Shown here: positions 23,819-35,339 of the stretch, piece by piece
Layout: every line of letters starts with the position of its first letter
How positions within the stretch are numbered: the first letter of the stretch is position 1
Assembly: GCA_023653785.1 (NCBI GenBank)
Contig: JAMKCH010005331.1
Span: 33,519-97,518 of the forward strand
Origin: Ophioderma brevispina
Lineage: Eukaryota > Echinodermata > Ophiuroidea > Amphilepidida > Ophiodermatidae
DNA: 64,000 nucleotides
Direction of reading: 5' to 3'
The notes under the pieces: generated by a model
Told to the model about the DNA's origin: nothing
Database searches by the model: none
What the model saw: only the letters and a program-made list of their open reading frames with translations
Position numbers and translations under genes: made by a program

Positions 23819-24948
23819 ATGATGCTGACCTGGGTCCTAGCTTCCTCACTATTATGAAAAAACAAATACTAACGCATTTTAAAAAGCCGGTCTAAAGACG
23901 CCATTTACGACTTTCCAGACCTGAAAAAAGTCTGATCCCGACTTCAGGGTTTTACTATAACAATTCTCCAATAAAAAACTTGATAGGGGCAAATTATTAT
24001 TTTCAAATTCGGAACACTTGTGTGTGCGAGGGATTCCAACTGGTGCCTATTGGATGAAGTCAGTCGGAGGGTAAAATGGCCTTACGGCGATACCTAAATC
24101 ACCACGACGAAAGGAAACGATGTGTATAATATGGAATAATATCCAACTTGCACATTATTTAGACACTATCGTAGGAACAATTTTAGCAACAAATCGATTT
24201 TTTTCGCAAAAATTATATTATTCTAATCCAAAGATGTTATCATATGTCAATACTTTGTACCGTCCAATCCTTGCTAAAAAAAGAAAAAGCGTATTTCATT
24301 CAAATTCTAGAAACTTTTTGTCGCGTTTTCTAGTGTGTACTAGAGCATCCTATGAACAATACCCTTACGATTCGTTATTGCATAAAACGGTTGGTATAAC
24401 TTAAGGCACGATCAGTTGGATTGCTATATCGGAAAATTGAAAAAAATTATGAAAAATCACCTCTTTGCATATTTACAATAGTACAGGGTTTATCCTAACA
24501 TACCCTACAAGGGATTAATACCAAAGCAACATAATAGGACAAAATCTCGATTATTTCAGTCATTACTGTCCGTACGGACACTTATTACTAAACGTAATTC
24601 CTAAAACTACTGTTTCTGCTTTTCTGTCAATTATTTTTCAGTTGAAAAAATTCTTTAATAAAATACTACAGAATTATACGTCCACTTAAGCGATTCCTGC
24701 AGTTCCAAATTGGGTCTTTGGGGTCTACTGGTAGTGTTTTTAACAAAGACACGATTAAAATGACCTTAACTATTAAGCAATGATATTGTCAAAACACTAA
24801 CGGTTTTAATTTTGGTTTAAATCACACACCAAAATGCAAAAATTTCTTTTTGTATCTACAGTTTTTCTTTTGTAGATATGATGAATGTTGAGGCCAGGCA
24901 TTAAAGTTTCAGAAACCCAGTGGATAGCAGTTTTTAACTCGGTAATCA
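23819..24948. other. No gene recognised
   Basis: A 94-codon frame at 24,120-24,404 has no known motif. Nothing else is supported. Confidence 0.4.
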
Positions 24949-25286
24949 TTAAAGGTGATTTCGTGATTCAAGCACCTGGTCACTAGATATCCTTGCGAAA
25001 AGCTTATTCACAAAAAGTTCAGTGGAGACCCGATCTTGCGGTTTTGTGTTACGCGCAAATGCTTGTTTTCCACGCCTATACGCACTGTGATGTATTTCTG
25101 TCCATTTACGGAAAGAAAATCAGAAAATACAAAATTGCGAATTTTCTTACAAGATACGACCGAATTTGCACGATAAGATTAGGTATACAATGGATTACTA
25201 AGGCTAACGGATCAGATGATATAAAACTCTCAATTTTTTTGAGGTAAGTCGGGGGCGAGGTTGTGGATCACGAAATTCCCCTTTAA
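24949..25286. mobile_element. TTAA-flanked MITE with AGG(T/G)GATTTCGTGAT ends
   Basis: TTAA at 24,949-24,952 is followed by AGGTGATTTCGTGATTC. TTAA at 25,283-25,286 is preceded by a right end whose reverse complement is AGGGGAATTTCGTGATCC. Ends therefore match over about 18 bases with one indel, and TTAA forms the target duplication. The 330-bp inside has an 84-codon frame without known motif, probably chance. Piggybac- or Kolobok-class transposases use TTAA targets. Confidence 0.7.
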
Positions 25287-25547
25287 GAAGGGTAAAGACT
25301 TAAGAATTGCTTTTATGCAATTTTAGTGGACCCTTGTATCAAAATGTAAGTCGAATTTGGCCCCCAAGTGTGCCTTCATTTAATTTTAGCTCAAAACACA
25401 CCAAATTGTAAGTAGCTTTGATTTTCGGTTAGGTTAATTTGTTTGGTATCATGAGTGATGGTTAATATGAGATTTGGCCCGAAATCGTGCTCCAAGAGAA
25501 TCTTTTCAATCGTATCATAGTGGCGTCTATTCTTATTGTGTGTGCGC

Positions 25548-26500
25548 GTGTATGGCAAGTATATTGCCCCCAATTCGAACAGATAAACATGGGTTTTATG
25601 ACCGAGAACCTGTTTTTGTTCGCCGACAAAGCTTGGTTTTCAATGATAAACCTGGTTTTTCGATTGAAAAACCAGGTTTATCAAAAAAAAAAAAAAAAAA
25701 AAAAAAAAAACAGGTTTCTCGCTCGATAAACTTGGTTTATCAAAAAACTATGACAATCGAATTCGAAAAACCTGGTTTTTCGATTGAAAAACCAGGTTTA
25801 TCAAAAAACTATGACAATCGAATTGAAAAACCAGGTTTATCAAAAAAAAAAAAAACTATGACAATCGAATTGAAAAACCAAGTTTATCGGCGAAAAACCA
25901 GGTTTCTCGCTCGATAAACTTGGTTTATCAAAAAACTATGACAATCGAATTGAAAAACCAGTTTATCAAAAAAAACTATGACAATCGAATTGAAAAACCA
26001 AGTTTATCGGCGAAAAACCAGGTTTCTCGCTCGATAAACTTGGTTTATCAAAAAACTATGACAATCAAATTCGAAAAACCTGGTTTTTCGATTGAAAAAC
26101 CAGGTTTATCAAAAAAAAAAAAAACTATGACAATCGAATTGAAAAACCAAGTTTATCGGCGAAAAACCAGGTTTCTCGCTCGATAAACTTGGTTTATCAA
26201 AAAAAAAACTATGACAATCAAATTCGAAAAACCTGGTTTTTCGATTGAAAAACAGGTTTCTCGGTCGATAAACCTGGTTTTTCGATTGAAAAACCAGGTT
26301 TATCAAAAAACTATGACAATCAAATTCGAAAAACCTGGTTTTTCGATTGAAAAACCAGGTTTATCAAAAAACTATGACAATCGAATTGAAAAAACTCGTT
26401 TTTGCGATTTGAAAAAAACCAGGTTTTTTCGATCGAAAACCAGGTTTATCGACGAAAAACCAGGTTTATCTGTTTATTGTGCAATATACTTGCCATACGC
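25548..26500. mobile_element. 953-bp element: inverted ends, 6-bp target duplication, hairpin minisatellite inside
   Basis: The left end GTGTATGGCAAGTATATTGC and the reverse complement of the right end, GCGTATGGCAAGTATATTGC, match at 19 of 20 positions. GTGCGC directly flanks both sides (25,542-25,547 and 26,501-26,506). A related locus at 61.19 kb runs straight through this point without the insert. The inside is almost entirely repeats built from CTATGACAATCRAATT spacers (ten copies) and inverted words such as AAACCTGGTTTTTCGATTGAA. No transposase is encoded; open frames are by-products of the repeat. A 6-bp duplication is uncommon among cut-and-paste superfamilies, so I leave the class open. 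Confidence 0.75.
25683..25710 (+). repeat. Poly-A tract, 28 bases
   Basis: A pure A run inside the hairpin minisatellite. Shorter A runs (13 or fewer) occur at the same place in other units, so this is a local expansion of the spacer. Confidence 0.9.
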
Positions 26501-27167
26501 GTGCGCTTTATTCTGTTACGTATTTATTTCAGTATTACAACAGAACGACTTTCTGTCGGCTTGGATTGCGTTGCTTGCGTTTGTAGGCCTTGTAATCGAA
26601 AGGTCGTGGGATCAATTCCCACTTTGGCACATTTTTATTTTATTATTATTTTATTTAGAGTTAGAGATTGCAATGAAAACAAATCGAAGTTGGCGAGGGA
26701 AGTAGTGAAAATAGTGTATAGCTGTTTTATGCCTAATTCAAACTGGTTATGGCGCTGGACCATGATTTCGAGCAAGAATCTCACACGTGCTGATTGATGG
26801 GACTGAGAGCTTTCATGCTGAGAGGGCGATATCACATTACCTTAAGCGGTAAATGGGATTCATGGTGGGATTTGATAACAAAAAGCGGCAACGTGATAGG
26901 ATTTTCAAGTTAGTGTGTTGTGGGTCCTCTTATCGCCTATGGGCCATGATTGGATATTGTGTCAGAAAGCGCTCATGGGAAACACAAACGATGTTGGATT
27001 CGTTGTCGTCTGTGGGACCAGGACTATGGCTCCGGGCGGATTATATCTCCTTTTAGATCGGCCTGCAATGTGATGTCATACAAAAACCATACTGGTGTAA
27101 AAGGGGACGTATTCCCCTGGAGGCCATGTTCGGTCCTCGTACACGACTTGGTTGGCCAACCACCGCA

Positions 27168-27287
27168 TTAATTGGGTTCATCCCGCGGGTTTGAAGTTAG
27201 CCAATCACCATTGGTTTCGAGAAACCCACGTACTCGAACACTAATGGTGATTGGCTAACTTCGAACCCCGCGGGATGAACCCAATAT
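27168..27287. repeat. Long hairpin, arms about 53 bp
   Basis: The left arm (27,168-27,221, containing ATTGGGTTCATCCCGCGGG) and right arm (27,234-27,287) are inverted copies with only a few mismatches, separated by a loop of about 12 bases. The arm includes AGTTAGCCAATCACCATT. It could be a small MITE, an inverted duplication or a hairpin transcript source. The neighbouring sequence gives no gene context. Confidence 0.75.
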
Positions 27288-27828
27288 TGGCGGTTTTGGC
27301 ACACTATACACGACAATCGACTAAAGCACGATACTAAACGTTTGATTACAATCTGTACAACATTGCCAAGAATTAAGAGAGCAAGAGCAAATCGGGCAGC
27401 CATGAAGACACTGATATATTCGAAATCACTGTAAACATTGTATAAATTATGATAAAATACCGTAATTCATAGACTTTTTACGTAAATCGCTTGTTTATGA
27501 GAGCCCAGTAAAACCTTATCAAGCCATACACTTCTAGTGCACGAGTGTATTGTTGAATATCCATTGTTGTTCAGTTCATTATAATCTACGACTCAGTCTC
27601 AGTAAGGTTTATCTGAGGCAGAGAGCACAAATTTTATAAGCTTATAAACCTGCACGCCACAAAAGAGTCTAGATAAACTGGACGCGAAACAAAGAATCTT
27701 GATAATTTTTTGTGCACTCTGTCTTTTAGTGACTTCAGACCAAACCTCTAGAAACACGGAGAATGATTCGCTAAAATACAATGCCTTGAACAACAATGAA
27801 TATACAACAGATTTACCAACAATGTACA

Positions 27829-28925
27829 GCCAGGAGTGCAATGGTTTTGGGTGTATAATAATTATAATAGGGCGTTTTTATATTAGAGTGTATCGGTGCG
27901 CATGGCTACAGAGCGCGTAGATCTGTAGCCATGGCGCGTTATGTTCAAGGGTATTAGTTTATAGAGATTCACTTTTGCAGGGGAAGTTTCTGGAGTTTGG
28001 AGTTATGCACAGGTAAATGTAACAGAGCATGATTGATGTGAACTTCCATATTTTTTTTCTTAATATCATGATATTACTAAGATCTTTTGAACAAAGGTTT
28101 AGAGATGATTTTAATGTCACTGGGACCAGACTGCCCGAGTAAAATGCATGTAGCCCAGTTCACAAAATTACCGTTTGGAAATCCCTAATGCCCAAAATCG
28201 AGCAGATCGTGTCTACCCTCCCTGTACAGAACCAACGTATAGTCTAACATCTTGATCGATTACACCCACACAGCCCACGGTGACCAACACGAGATACAGA
28301 ATGCTTGCTGCTTTGCCTATTGTAGTTATACACGGTAACGAGATATAGTTTGGTGTCACGTGTCAGGTACCAGGTCAAGGTTCAGGTATCAGATATCAGT
28401 TGGCTCTTCGGGGCGACCGCTATATATAAATCCGACTCTGTTAAATCAAGGTATTACATGACCCTCTTCCCAAAGTGCTATTATTTTTTCCAAAAGACAC
28501 GGGTTATTATGTCTAAACAGTACAGAATTTACCTTTTCCTACTGATTCAAAACCGTCGTACGATGACGATAACCGGTTGTTTATCCCATGTAGGGATACG
28601 TAGTCATTTTTACCTGAATGGCTCCCCCGAAGCAAATCCAAAACCAATCATGCCGTGACGTCATCAAATCTTTATTTTTTCCAAAAATTGGCTGTTATTC
28701 CCAAATAAATTCCTTTTTAAGATTCAACATCTGGATATTGTTCTTTAATACTTAATATTCAATTGTCCACGTATGAATGTGAAAAAGATGGTCCATACGT
28801 CTTCAAACTGAAAACATATTCAGCCGGCTAATACCCTTACGTGACTGAATGAGCAGACGGTCCCCGTTTTAGTGCAGCTGGCTTACAGCCACTTGCGCGC
28901 GGCTGGGGGGTTATGCGTCAAGCAT
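27829..28925 (-). repeat. 1.1-kb dispersed repeat, copy 3 (inverted)
   Basis: The reverse complement aligns with copies 1 and 2 from GACGCATAACCCCCC (28,900s) to TTATACACCCAAAACC (about 27,850). It holds the end hairpin CATGGCTACAGA / TCTGTAGCCATG at 27,900-27,934 and TGACGTCA at 28,656-28,663. A sub-block (28,140-28,235, ATTACCGTTTGGAAATCCC) is also found in the 63-kb tandem repeat. Confidence 0.7.
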
Positions 28926-31825
28926 CGTTAAGGGTGGTTGAGTGGCTTGAGTGATTTTCACAGTCCCCATTTTCACCGGACGTCTATAGCCTATATATGA
29001 TATATTTTTTATTCACATGAAAACCTTTGGAGTTGAAAACGTGAGTTTCTTATTCAAAGTGAAAACCGAACTTTTTACAATTGGAATGCAATCTGTACCT
29101 ATCTTGAACACGAACATTATTTGTAAAGCAATTTAACAACAATCTAGTTTATCAACCTGAAAAATAGGTTATTCTCTATGAAAAAAAACGTACATTTTCA
29201 AAACGTTAGTTTGTCGATAATCTGTTGTTTTTTTTCGAAAATGTTTAGCTTTGATAAAACTGACTAAATGATTGACTGTTTGACATAACCATGTTCTCAA
29301 AAATATTTCATACACTTATTTGTTTTTTTACAAGTAAAAACCTCAGTTTTTAAAAATAAGTTTTATTGAATTTGACAAACTGATTTTGTCCACCCGATAA
29401 ACGTTTGTCAAATTAAAAGTTTTTCAACTTGTATATTAAAAAATGGTTTAGGCCTCTCCCTTGAAATCAATATTTTGTGAGTTTATATATTACACGTGTT
29501 TAGGAACTGACATTTTGTGATTAAGAAATATAAGCTTTAAAAAAATCTAAAACCAAGACATTTATCTGTAGTGTGACCTTTAAACAAATTTACATTTTGG
29601 AAAACTTAAAAGATATATATCATTTTAAAGATTAGCCATATAAATTTTAAAAATCTAGGAATACTCAAATGCCATTAGAACCTTGTAATCTCAGTTCCAA
29701 AATGATCATGGATAAACTCAAATTATAAAATCGAAGAACAGGGTTTGATTGATGAAAAAAATCAGTCATATTCATAGCTTTTCCCGATAAACTAAATTTT
29801 TCCTCAGTCAAAAAAACAATTTTCAGCTAAAACGAAATTTTCAGATTGAAAACAACGTTTCCTGTTAAATACTAAGATCTCTCCAAATAATATTTAACAA
29901 ATTAACGACTAAAAAAATGTGGTACTAAGTATAAGAATTTGGACCTGCCATACATTGCATAACTACCTACTGCTCCAACGTAGAGACCAGCACCCATTGA
30001 TTTGTCAATCAGCTTTGCTCATTACAAACCCTCAGACAACAATGACACATGATTGCTAGTAAGCATGAATTGTTTTGTTGACATTTTACTGTATTCCTTT
30101 CATTTGACATTTTCCACTACTCCAAAACAAAGCCTAAATTCACTGGAAATAGTTACATAACATGATCAGCCTCTTAATTGAGAGGGAGTCCCTCAAATCA
30201 CGCCATGATAACCTTTGGTTCAATCACCCTCATAATGGGCTGATGGGCAGTGCTGTACATTATCATCTTTACAATAACGGAACACGTAAAAGGTAAAAAA
30301 GTAATATTAATTTTTCCGAGTTCATCGTAAGAAAACTAGTTTAGCGCCTGTCGGAAAGAGCCCTTCGCGTCCCTTGGTTGTTGCTCGTGAAGCTCCATGA
30401 TCGCTGAGGATGTTATGCAATATACATCCTCCATGCACCTTTTGTCAACATCGCGCACCTTTCAGGCCTCGGCATCCAATCAAATCATTGCATGACCTTG
30501 TCCGCTGTATGGGCCTCCTCTGTCGGTCAAACTCATCAGTGCTTCACGTGTGTATGATGGTTTTCTCCTTCTCATAGCTTTCATATAAATTATTTCCCAC
30601 CCCCCTGCCCATTTCCAGTTTGTGGTTAAGCGCTCTTTTCCAATTTATAATTGGAGTAATATTTCTTGGCCAATTACTAGGTACGCCCGCTTCTCCGCCA
30701 CAACGGCGCACCTTGGTTGCAGTAGACGCGTACGCAATGGCCTAGAAATTGTTGCTCAAACTATAGTATTTACTTATGTGCTTAATTGTTGTATCATGAT
30801 ATTCTTTGAGCGGAGCACTAAGTTGCACTGGTTCTCCCTAGTATTATTATGTTGTAAATCTAGAGCATTTGCATATAAATCACGTTTAATTTAAATATGC
30901 TTATTATGATTTCCTTTTTTTGACCCATTTTTCCCACGATTTTGCTGCAAGTGGTAGTGGGGGAAAATGTAAACATTTTGGCAAAGTTTACACAAATTGT
31001 ATTCGTTTTCATCTTCTTGGATTCAAGGCCTATATTAAATTGTAATATAGGTTTATTTATGATAGCTTAGGCCCATATATTGCCTGACAGAGGGTCCCCC
31101 CCCCCCCCCCCTTCTTTCAGCTCAGTAAAGATGCATACATTTGTGATAGGCCCTGAATTGCTAATTGTTAGGCCAAAAAAAGTATTGTAGTAGTCTTAAG
31201 TATATTGAGGAACCAATGTTCTCTTGTTTGAATTCCCGGAGTTGAAAGCGTGTGTTGCAAATCGCGATCTCTGCTTCGATCGCATACTTGCAAGGATTAG
31301 ACTTTTTTGTTGTGCTTGTGGTGTGCGCACACTTGCAGGGTCCGGATGGATGCGTCCAGTGGGGCTGCTGCTTGAGATGATGACTACGCTCAGGGATGGC
31401 CGGATGTGAGGTCTGATGCGAGTCTGCGAGGGACGCAGGTATTTCACATACTCGCCGGAACTGGGGTTCGTTCGCGAAAGCAGTCGCGTAAGACTGACGT
31501 AGCCCTAGTAGTTGCGACGTAAGTTACTACTAATATTTTTTCGCGTTCGTGAAACTTGGACGTAGGTTACGTGTGCTCTACGAGTAAGCCGATTACGGAT
31601 TAAAAACTACGGTTTTGGTCGCGTACACGTAACACACTCGTACTGTGTGTGAAGTGGACGGATCGGTCCGCTTTTCGCATTTCACCCATCTTGTTAGCAA
31701 TCTATCAGCGATAACAGCATTTATATTCCAGACAATGAAGGGAAGGACAAAGACCTGAACGAAAAATAAGATTATAAAACAACCTCCTTGAATCTATATT
31801 TCAGACCAGGAGTGTCGTTGATGCA
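28926..31825. other. No gene recognised
   Basis: The part 29,000-29,900 is rich in words such as GATAAAC, AAAAC and TTTTC in alternating orientation, loosely recalling the 25.5-26.5 kb hairpin array in a much decayed state. A 16-C run is at 31,096-31,111. The stretch 31,220-31,680 is CpG-richer than its surroundings; its segment 31,350-31,440 resembles 37,185-37,275. A 90-codon frame at 30,622-30,894 has no motif. Confidence 0.4.
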
Positions 31826-31827
31826 TG

Positions 31828-32061
31828 TACACTGCAAAAACAGTGATTAGAACTTAAACACCTTCTAAACTCTCTTTGCACACTTTCTACAGATTTGAAA
31901 TATTCTGTTTAATATCTAAACATGTTTATAAATCTAAAAATGTTTAGACATTTTGACATTAGGTGTTTAGGCATTTGGCGCCATGTGTTTAGAGGATTTG
32001 ACATGTTTAATACCTAAACACTAAAATGCACCATATTCCTAAGCACTTGTTTTGCAGCGTT
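31828..32061. mobile_element. MITE with CACTGCAAAAACA ends
   Basis: The left end CACTGCAAAAACAGTGATTAG and the reverse complement of the right end CGCTGCAAAACAAGTGCTTAG match apart from small indels. The inside repeats the word TGTTTAG in both orientations, as in small foldback MITEs. No target duplication is clear. Confidence 0.5.
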
Positions 32062-32523
32062 GAGTCTTGTCCAACTTGATATAGAGGGCTTATAAAATTA
32101 AATAAAGGCAACAACAAATATTTTAGAAGAATGCGTAGGTTCCGCAAAAGGACTATAGCATCTTAATGTCAAAAATCTCTTTTTTTCCAATAATACTTCA
32201 TTATTCAATACGGTCAGGGGGCTGATAATCATTGTTAACGGCGCGATTGCAGAACAAAAACGGTTATAAATTAACAAAAACAGATTAAAACATGCTTAAA
32301 GTAATAATCATAATCATTGTCTCCTGTAAGCATGATGGCATTGGAATTAATGCATCCCATGTTCATCTAAATGGCCTGCATCCCATTCCACACAGATGGC
32401 CCTCATCTATCCATGTACGCACAGAAAAAAATAAGGAAAGAAAAAAGCCTTCCAGGAAAACAGAAAGAAAAGAAAAGAATGAAAGAAAGAGGCTATACTA
32501 TATGAATCATCCTTGATCTAGTT
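32062..32523. other. No gene recognised
   Basis: Includes an A/G-rich low-complexity stretch (32,420-32,490) that gives a K/E/R-rich chance frame. Confidence 0.4.
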
Positions 32524-32981
32524 CAAGGCTGAATCAGAGATTTTCCGAGGATGGTGTCCTCATTTTTCTAACAATCGTATTTTTTGCCATGTGTTATATG
32601 GCCTCCCATTTTTCTGATTAAAACTTTTAAACCTTTATTTTCTCAAATTTTACTTTGAGAAAAGATTTCTAACAGGACAAGTATTTGTTGTATATTAAAG
32701 AGAGAAAGGGGAATACCCTAGTTGTTTTTGCGAAGTGCACCTGTTTAGATTGCAACAAAGGGGAATTGGGGGATTCCCCAAGAATGCCTAAAATTAGTAA
32801 GGACTCGGCTGTTTATGCTTTAAAGAGATCAAAAGACATTGCAAGATCTGGGGAATTCCCCCACAAAGTTATATATATGAAGTGATGTAATTTGGATTTG
32901 AAATTGATTTGAGGTGCAAGGTCCTGTTTATGCATAGAATGATGTAATGTCTATTTTAGACTGGGATTTTTGTGAAGTCAG

Positions 32982-32989
32982 TATATATA
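32982..32989 (+). promoter_or_regulatory. TATA box of LTR-like region
   Basis: TATATATA sits about 30 bases upstream of CCGTCAGCCG (33,011-33,020), an initiator-like context, and about 690 bp upstream of the primer site. This is the layout of a pol II promoter in a 5' LTR. The assignment is by position only. Confidence 0.4.
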
Positions 32990-33676
32990 GAAGATTTGAG
33001 CTAAGTCTCGCCGTCAGCCGTTGCAATCAGCTATACATTATGATGTAGCTAGTTTTAAATCTACATAATAGTTTTAATGTAGATTTCAAAACAATTAAAA
33101 AATCTAAAAAATTTATTATATTTATAATTCCAGGTGAGCAGAGTTGCGTAATTAGTCTACTACTGTCGTCTTTGAAGCCGAAAGTGCTGGAATCAAAATA
33201 AGGGTTCCAAATTGTGGACAGATAGAAATCGTGGTGATTTATCTTGGAACCTGATATACTGTGGATTTATGATCGTCGAGGGACTTAATTTGAACCTTGT
33301 CGTCTTTGACTGCTGGACAAGATTACTTTCAGGACTGAGAAGATTCCCTGTGAATATAATACCTGAGGATTTTTTTGTATGAACTGTTGGCGCTGTCCAT
33401 TTTGGAGTCTTCGCTGTGAGGACATATCAGATTGAACGCAAAACGCTTCTTCTTGTTGAATATTGGACATTCTTGATGACAATAAGTATCCATTAATCTT
33501 AATATTGAGGTAATTTTATGTAAAGTTAATTTGGACATACCAAATTCTTGACCAAATCAGTAAGATCATAAAACTGTTTAGTTATTATATAATTATATCA
33601 TTTGTGCACAAGGCTTCATTTATTTGTGTTTGAAAGGTATTTCTGACCTTAGACGTCTAACAGAGACGTCTAGAAT

Positions 33677-33689
33677 TGGGGGCTCGTCC
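33677..33689 (+). other. tRNA-Pro-type primer binding site
   Basis: TGGGGGCTCGTCC is the complement of the 3' end of tRNA-Pro as used for minus-strand priming by many retroelements. It lies between the LTR-like region and gag, exactly where a primer site is expected. Thirteen bases match before divergence. Confidence 0.65.
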
Positions 33690-34099
33690 CTTGGAAATTG
33701 AATTGAGATAAATTTGAGCCTTTTTGTTCAGATTTACACATTAAAATTGTGAAAAATATAGGTAACCCTTGTGCACATTTTTAGCAACAAAAATTTTTAT
33801 GTGTATTACATGTACTAATTTGTAGTTTGGTTCAAGTTAGTTTATTGTGCTTTTGTAGAGGTACAATCACAATGGAGTTTGATCCAGAAGTGGTCATAGG
33901 GCAAATATTGGAGAAGTTGATGAGCTGAGAAAGCCTGAGTTATGAAACTAGCCAGCAGTTTAGGCCTTGAGGCAAAACATGGCCTGAGAAAACAGAATCC
34001 ATAAAAATGGTTTGGATGAAAAATTTGTCCAGGAAATGTTTGTGATATTTCATATTTGGAAGGATAGAAGAGGTTCTGGAACATGGCAAAAGTGAGGCA

Positions 34100-35240
34100 T
34101 TCAAGTTAAAAAGAACTTGAAATTCAAAGAATTGGAATAGAATTGAAAAAGATGGAAATGGAACAAACCGAAAAAGAGAAGGAAATTGAAATTGGAAAAA
34201 GAAAAGTTGCAAATGCAGATGCAAAAAGAAATTCAACAAAAAGAAATTTTGCAAAATGAGAATGAAACAAAAGAAATGAAATGGAAGATGGGGTGAAAAC
34301 AGAAAGAGCTAGAAGCTCACTAAGTTAGAAAAATTGAAACAACAGGCTAGCTCTTCAGACTCTTCCAGAAATCGTTTGATGTCGCGAAAAATATTCGCCT
34401 GGTTCAAATTTCAGTGAACCAAGAAGTTAACAAATACTTCTTACACTTTGAGAAATTGCCAATAGCTTGAAATGGCCCAAGGAGTCTGGACCGTTGTTAC
34501 TACAGTCAGTTTTCATTGGTAAGCCGATAAATATATTCGGATTCGGGCCATGTCAATTAGACGATGTAGTGATTATGAACGAGGTTAAGCAGGCAGTGCT
34601 CCAGCATAGTGGGACTTTGGTGCCAGGGGGAGAATGCATTAAGAAAGGCAAAAATAGTCATGTCTTGGTGCAGTAACAAGGAGTGGACCCGCAGTACACC
34701 CATTTAAATGTCGACGCATAATGTGGGTGCTGGCGTGTTGAATCACACAAAGGAAAACAAAGTGGGGTGTTGTCAGAGATCGTGTTGCAGACTAGCTGTG
34801 CTCTTTCGGACTAACGGAACTCTGCAACAATTTATAGCGTGGACCCCCACTTAGGGAGTTGATGTAGTTGAAGAGTACAAACAGTGTCTACTCCAGATAT
34901 CAAACACCTGGATGAAAACAAATTGAAGTTTGCGTTGACGCAGCCGTAAAGGCCGACGATTATGCATTGACACACAATTAAGTCATACTAGTAGGTCTAG
35001 CCAAGTTTACTAGGTACAACAAATACAACAATAAGGCGGGTTCTAACAAAGCGTCTCATGTACACTCATGAAGGGAATCCCAGTCAGTTCCCATGAAAGG
35101 GATTAAAGACGTAATGGTTGGCTAATCAAAAGCATGGGAATGGGACCCACATCACAGTTTCACATTCAATCACTGTAAGAGCCATGACATACAAGGTCAC
35201 TGTGTGGGAGATAATGGCTATCCCCCCAAAAGGAGGGAGC
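34100..35240 (+). pseudogene. gag pseudogene of gypsy element
   Basis: The N-terminal part (34,110-34,300) is K/E/Q-rich and would form a coiled coil. The capsid core follows: NKYFLHFEKL (about 34,429), WPKES then LLQSVFIGK (34,470-34,530), EVKQAVL (34,580), a later TWMKTN/YLDENK-type block (34,905-34,930) and VKADDYALTH (34,946-34,975). A zinc-knuckle remnant, FNHCKSHDIQGHC (35,165-35,203), keeps two cysteines, but the first cysteine is replaced by phenylalanine. Gag packages the element RNA. Several internal stops and indels disable it. It belongs with the primer site upstream and the protease downstream. Confidence 0.75.
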
Positions 35241-35339
35241 CAAAAGTGAGTCAAAACCAATAGAATGTGCAGTTACTTGAGTCAAAAGTCCATTCTTCGT
35301 TTCAGAAGAAGAAATCCCACAAAAGGAATTGACACAGAA

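Larger units (their letters stand above)
25310..26935 (+). repeat. Dispersed repeat with tRNA-like segment, copy 1, interrupted
   Basis: Both sides of the hairpin-array element match one continuous copy at 60,900-61,660. On the left the shared blocks are TTTAATTTTAGCTCAAAA, CGGTTAGGTTAA and CATAGTGGCG; on the right TTTATTCTGTTA, TCGAAAGGTCGTGGGATCAA, GAAGTTGGCGAGGGAAGTAG and CATTACCTTAAG. The block around 26,595-26,625 (GGTCGTGGGATCAATTCCCA) resembles a tRNA T arm/B box, so a tRNA-derived element is possible, though a clear A box is lacking. Confidence 0.65.

Noticed and set aside
25600..26480. CRISPR-like array
   Set aside because: Spacers are themselves repeated, units vary in length, the DNA is animal-type and no cas gene is present; it is a palindromic minisatellite.
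25474..26705. Overlapping frames of up to 164 codons with repeated EKPGFSIEKPGLSK-type peptides
   Set aside because: The peptides follow from the DNA minisatellite, appear on both strands, and change frame whenever the A runs change length.
34080..34300. Independent coiled-coil protein gene (K/E/Q-rich)
   Set aside because: It is in position and frame order with the gypsy gag that follows, so it is the gag N-terminus.
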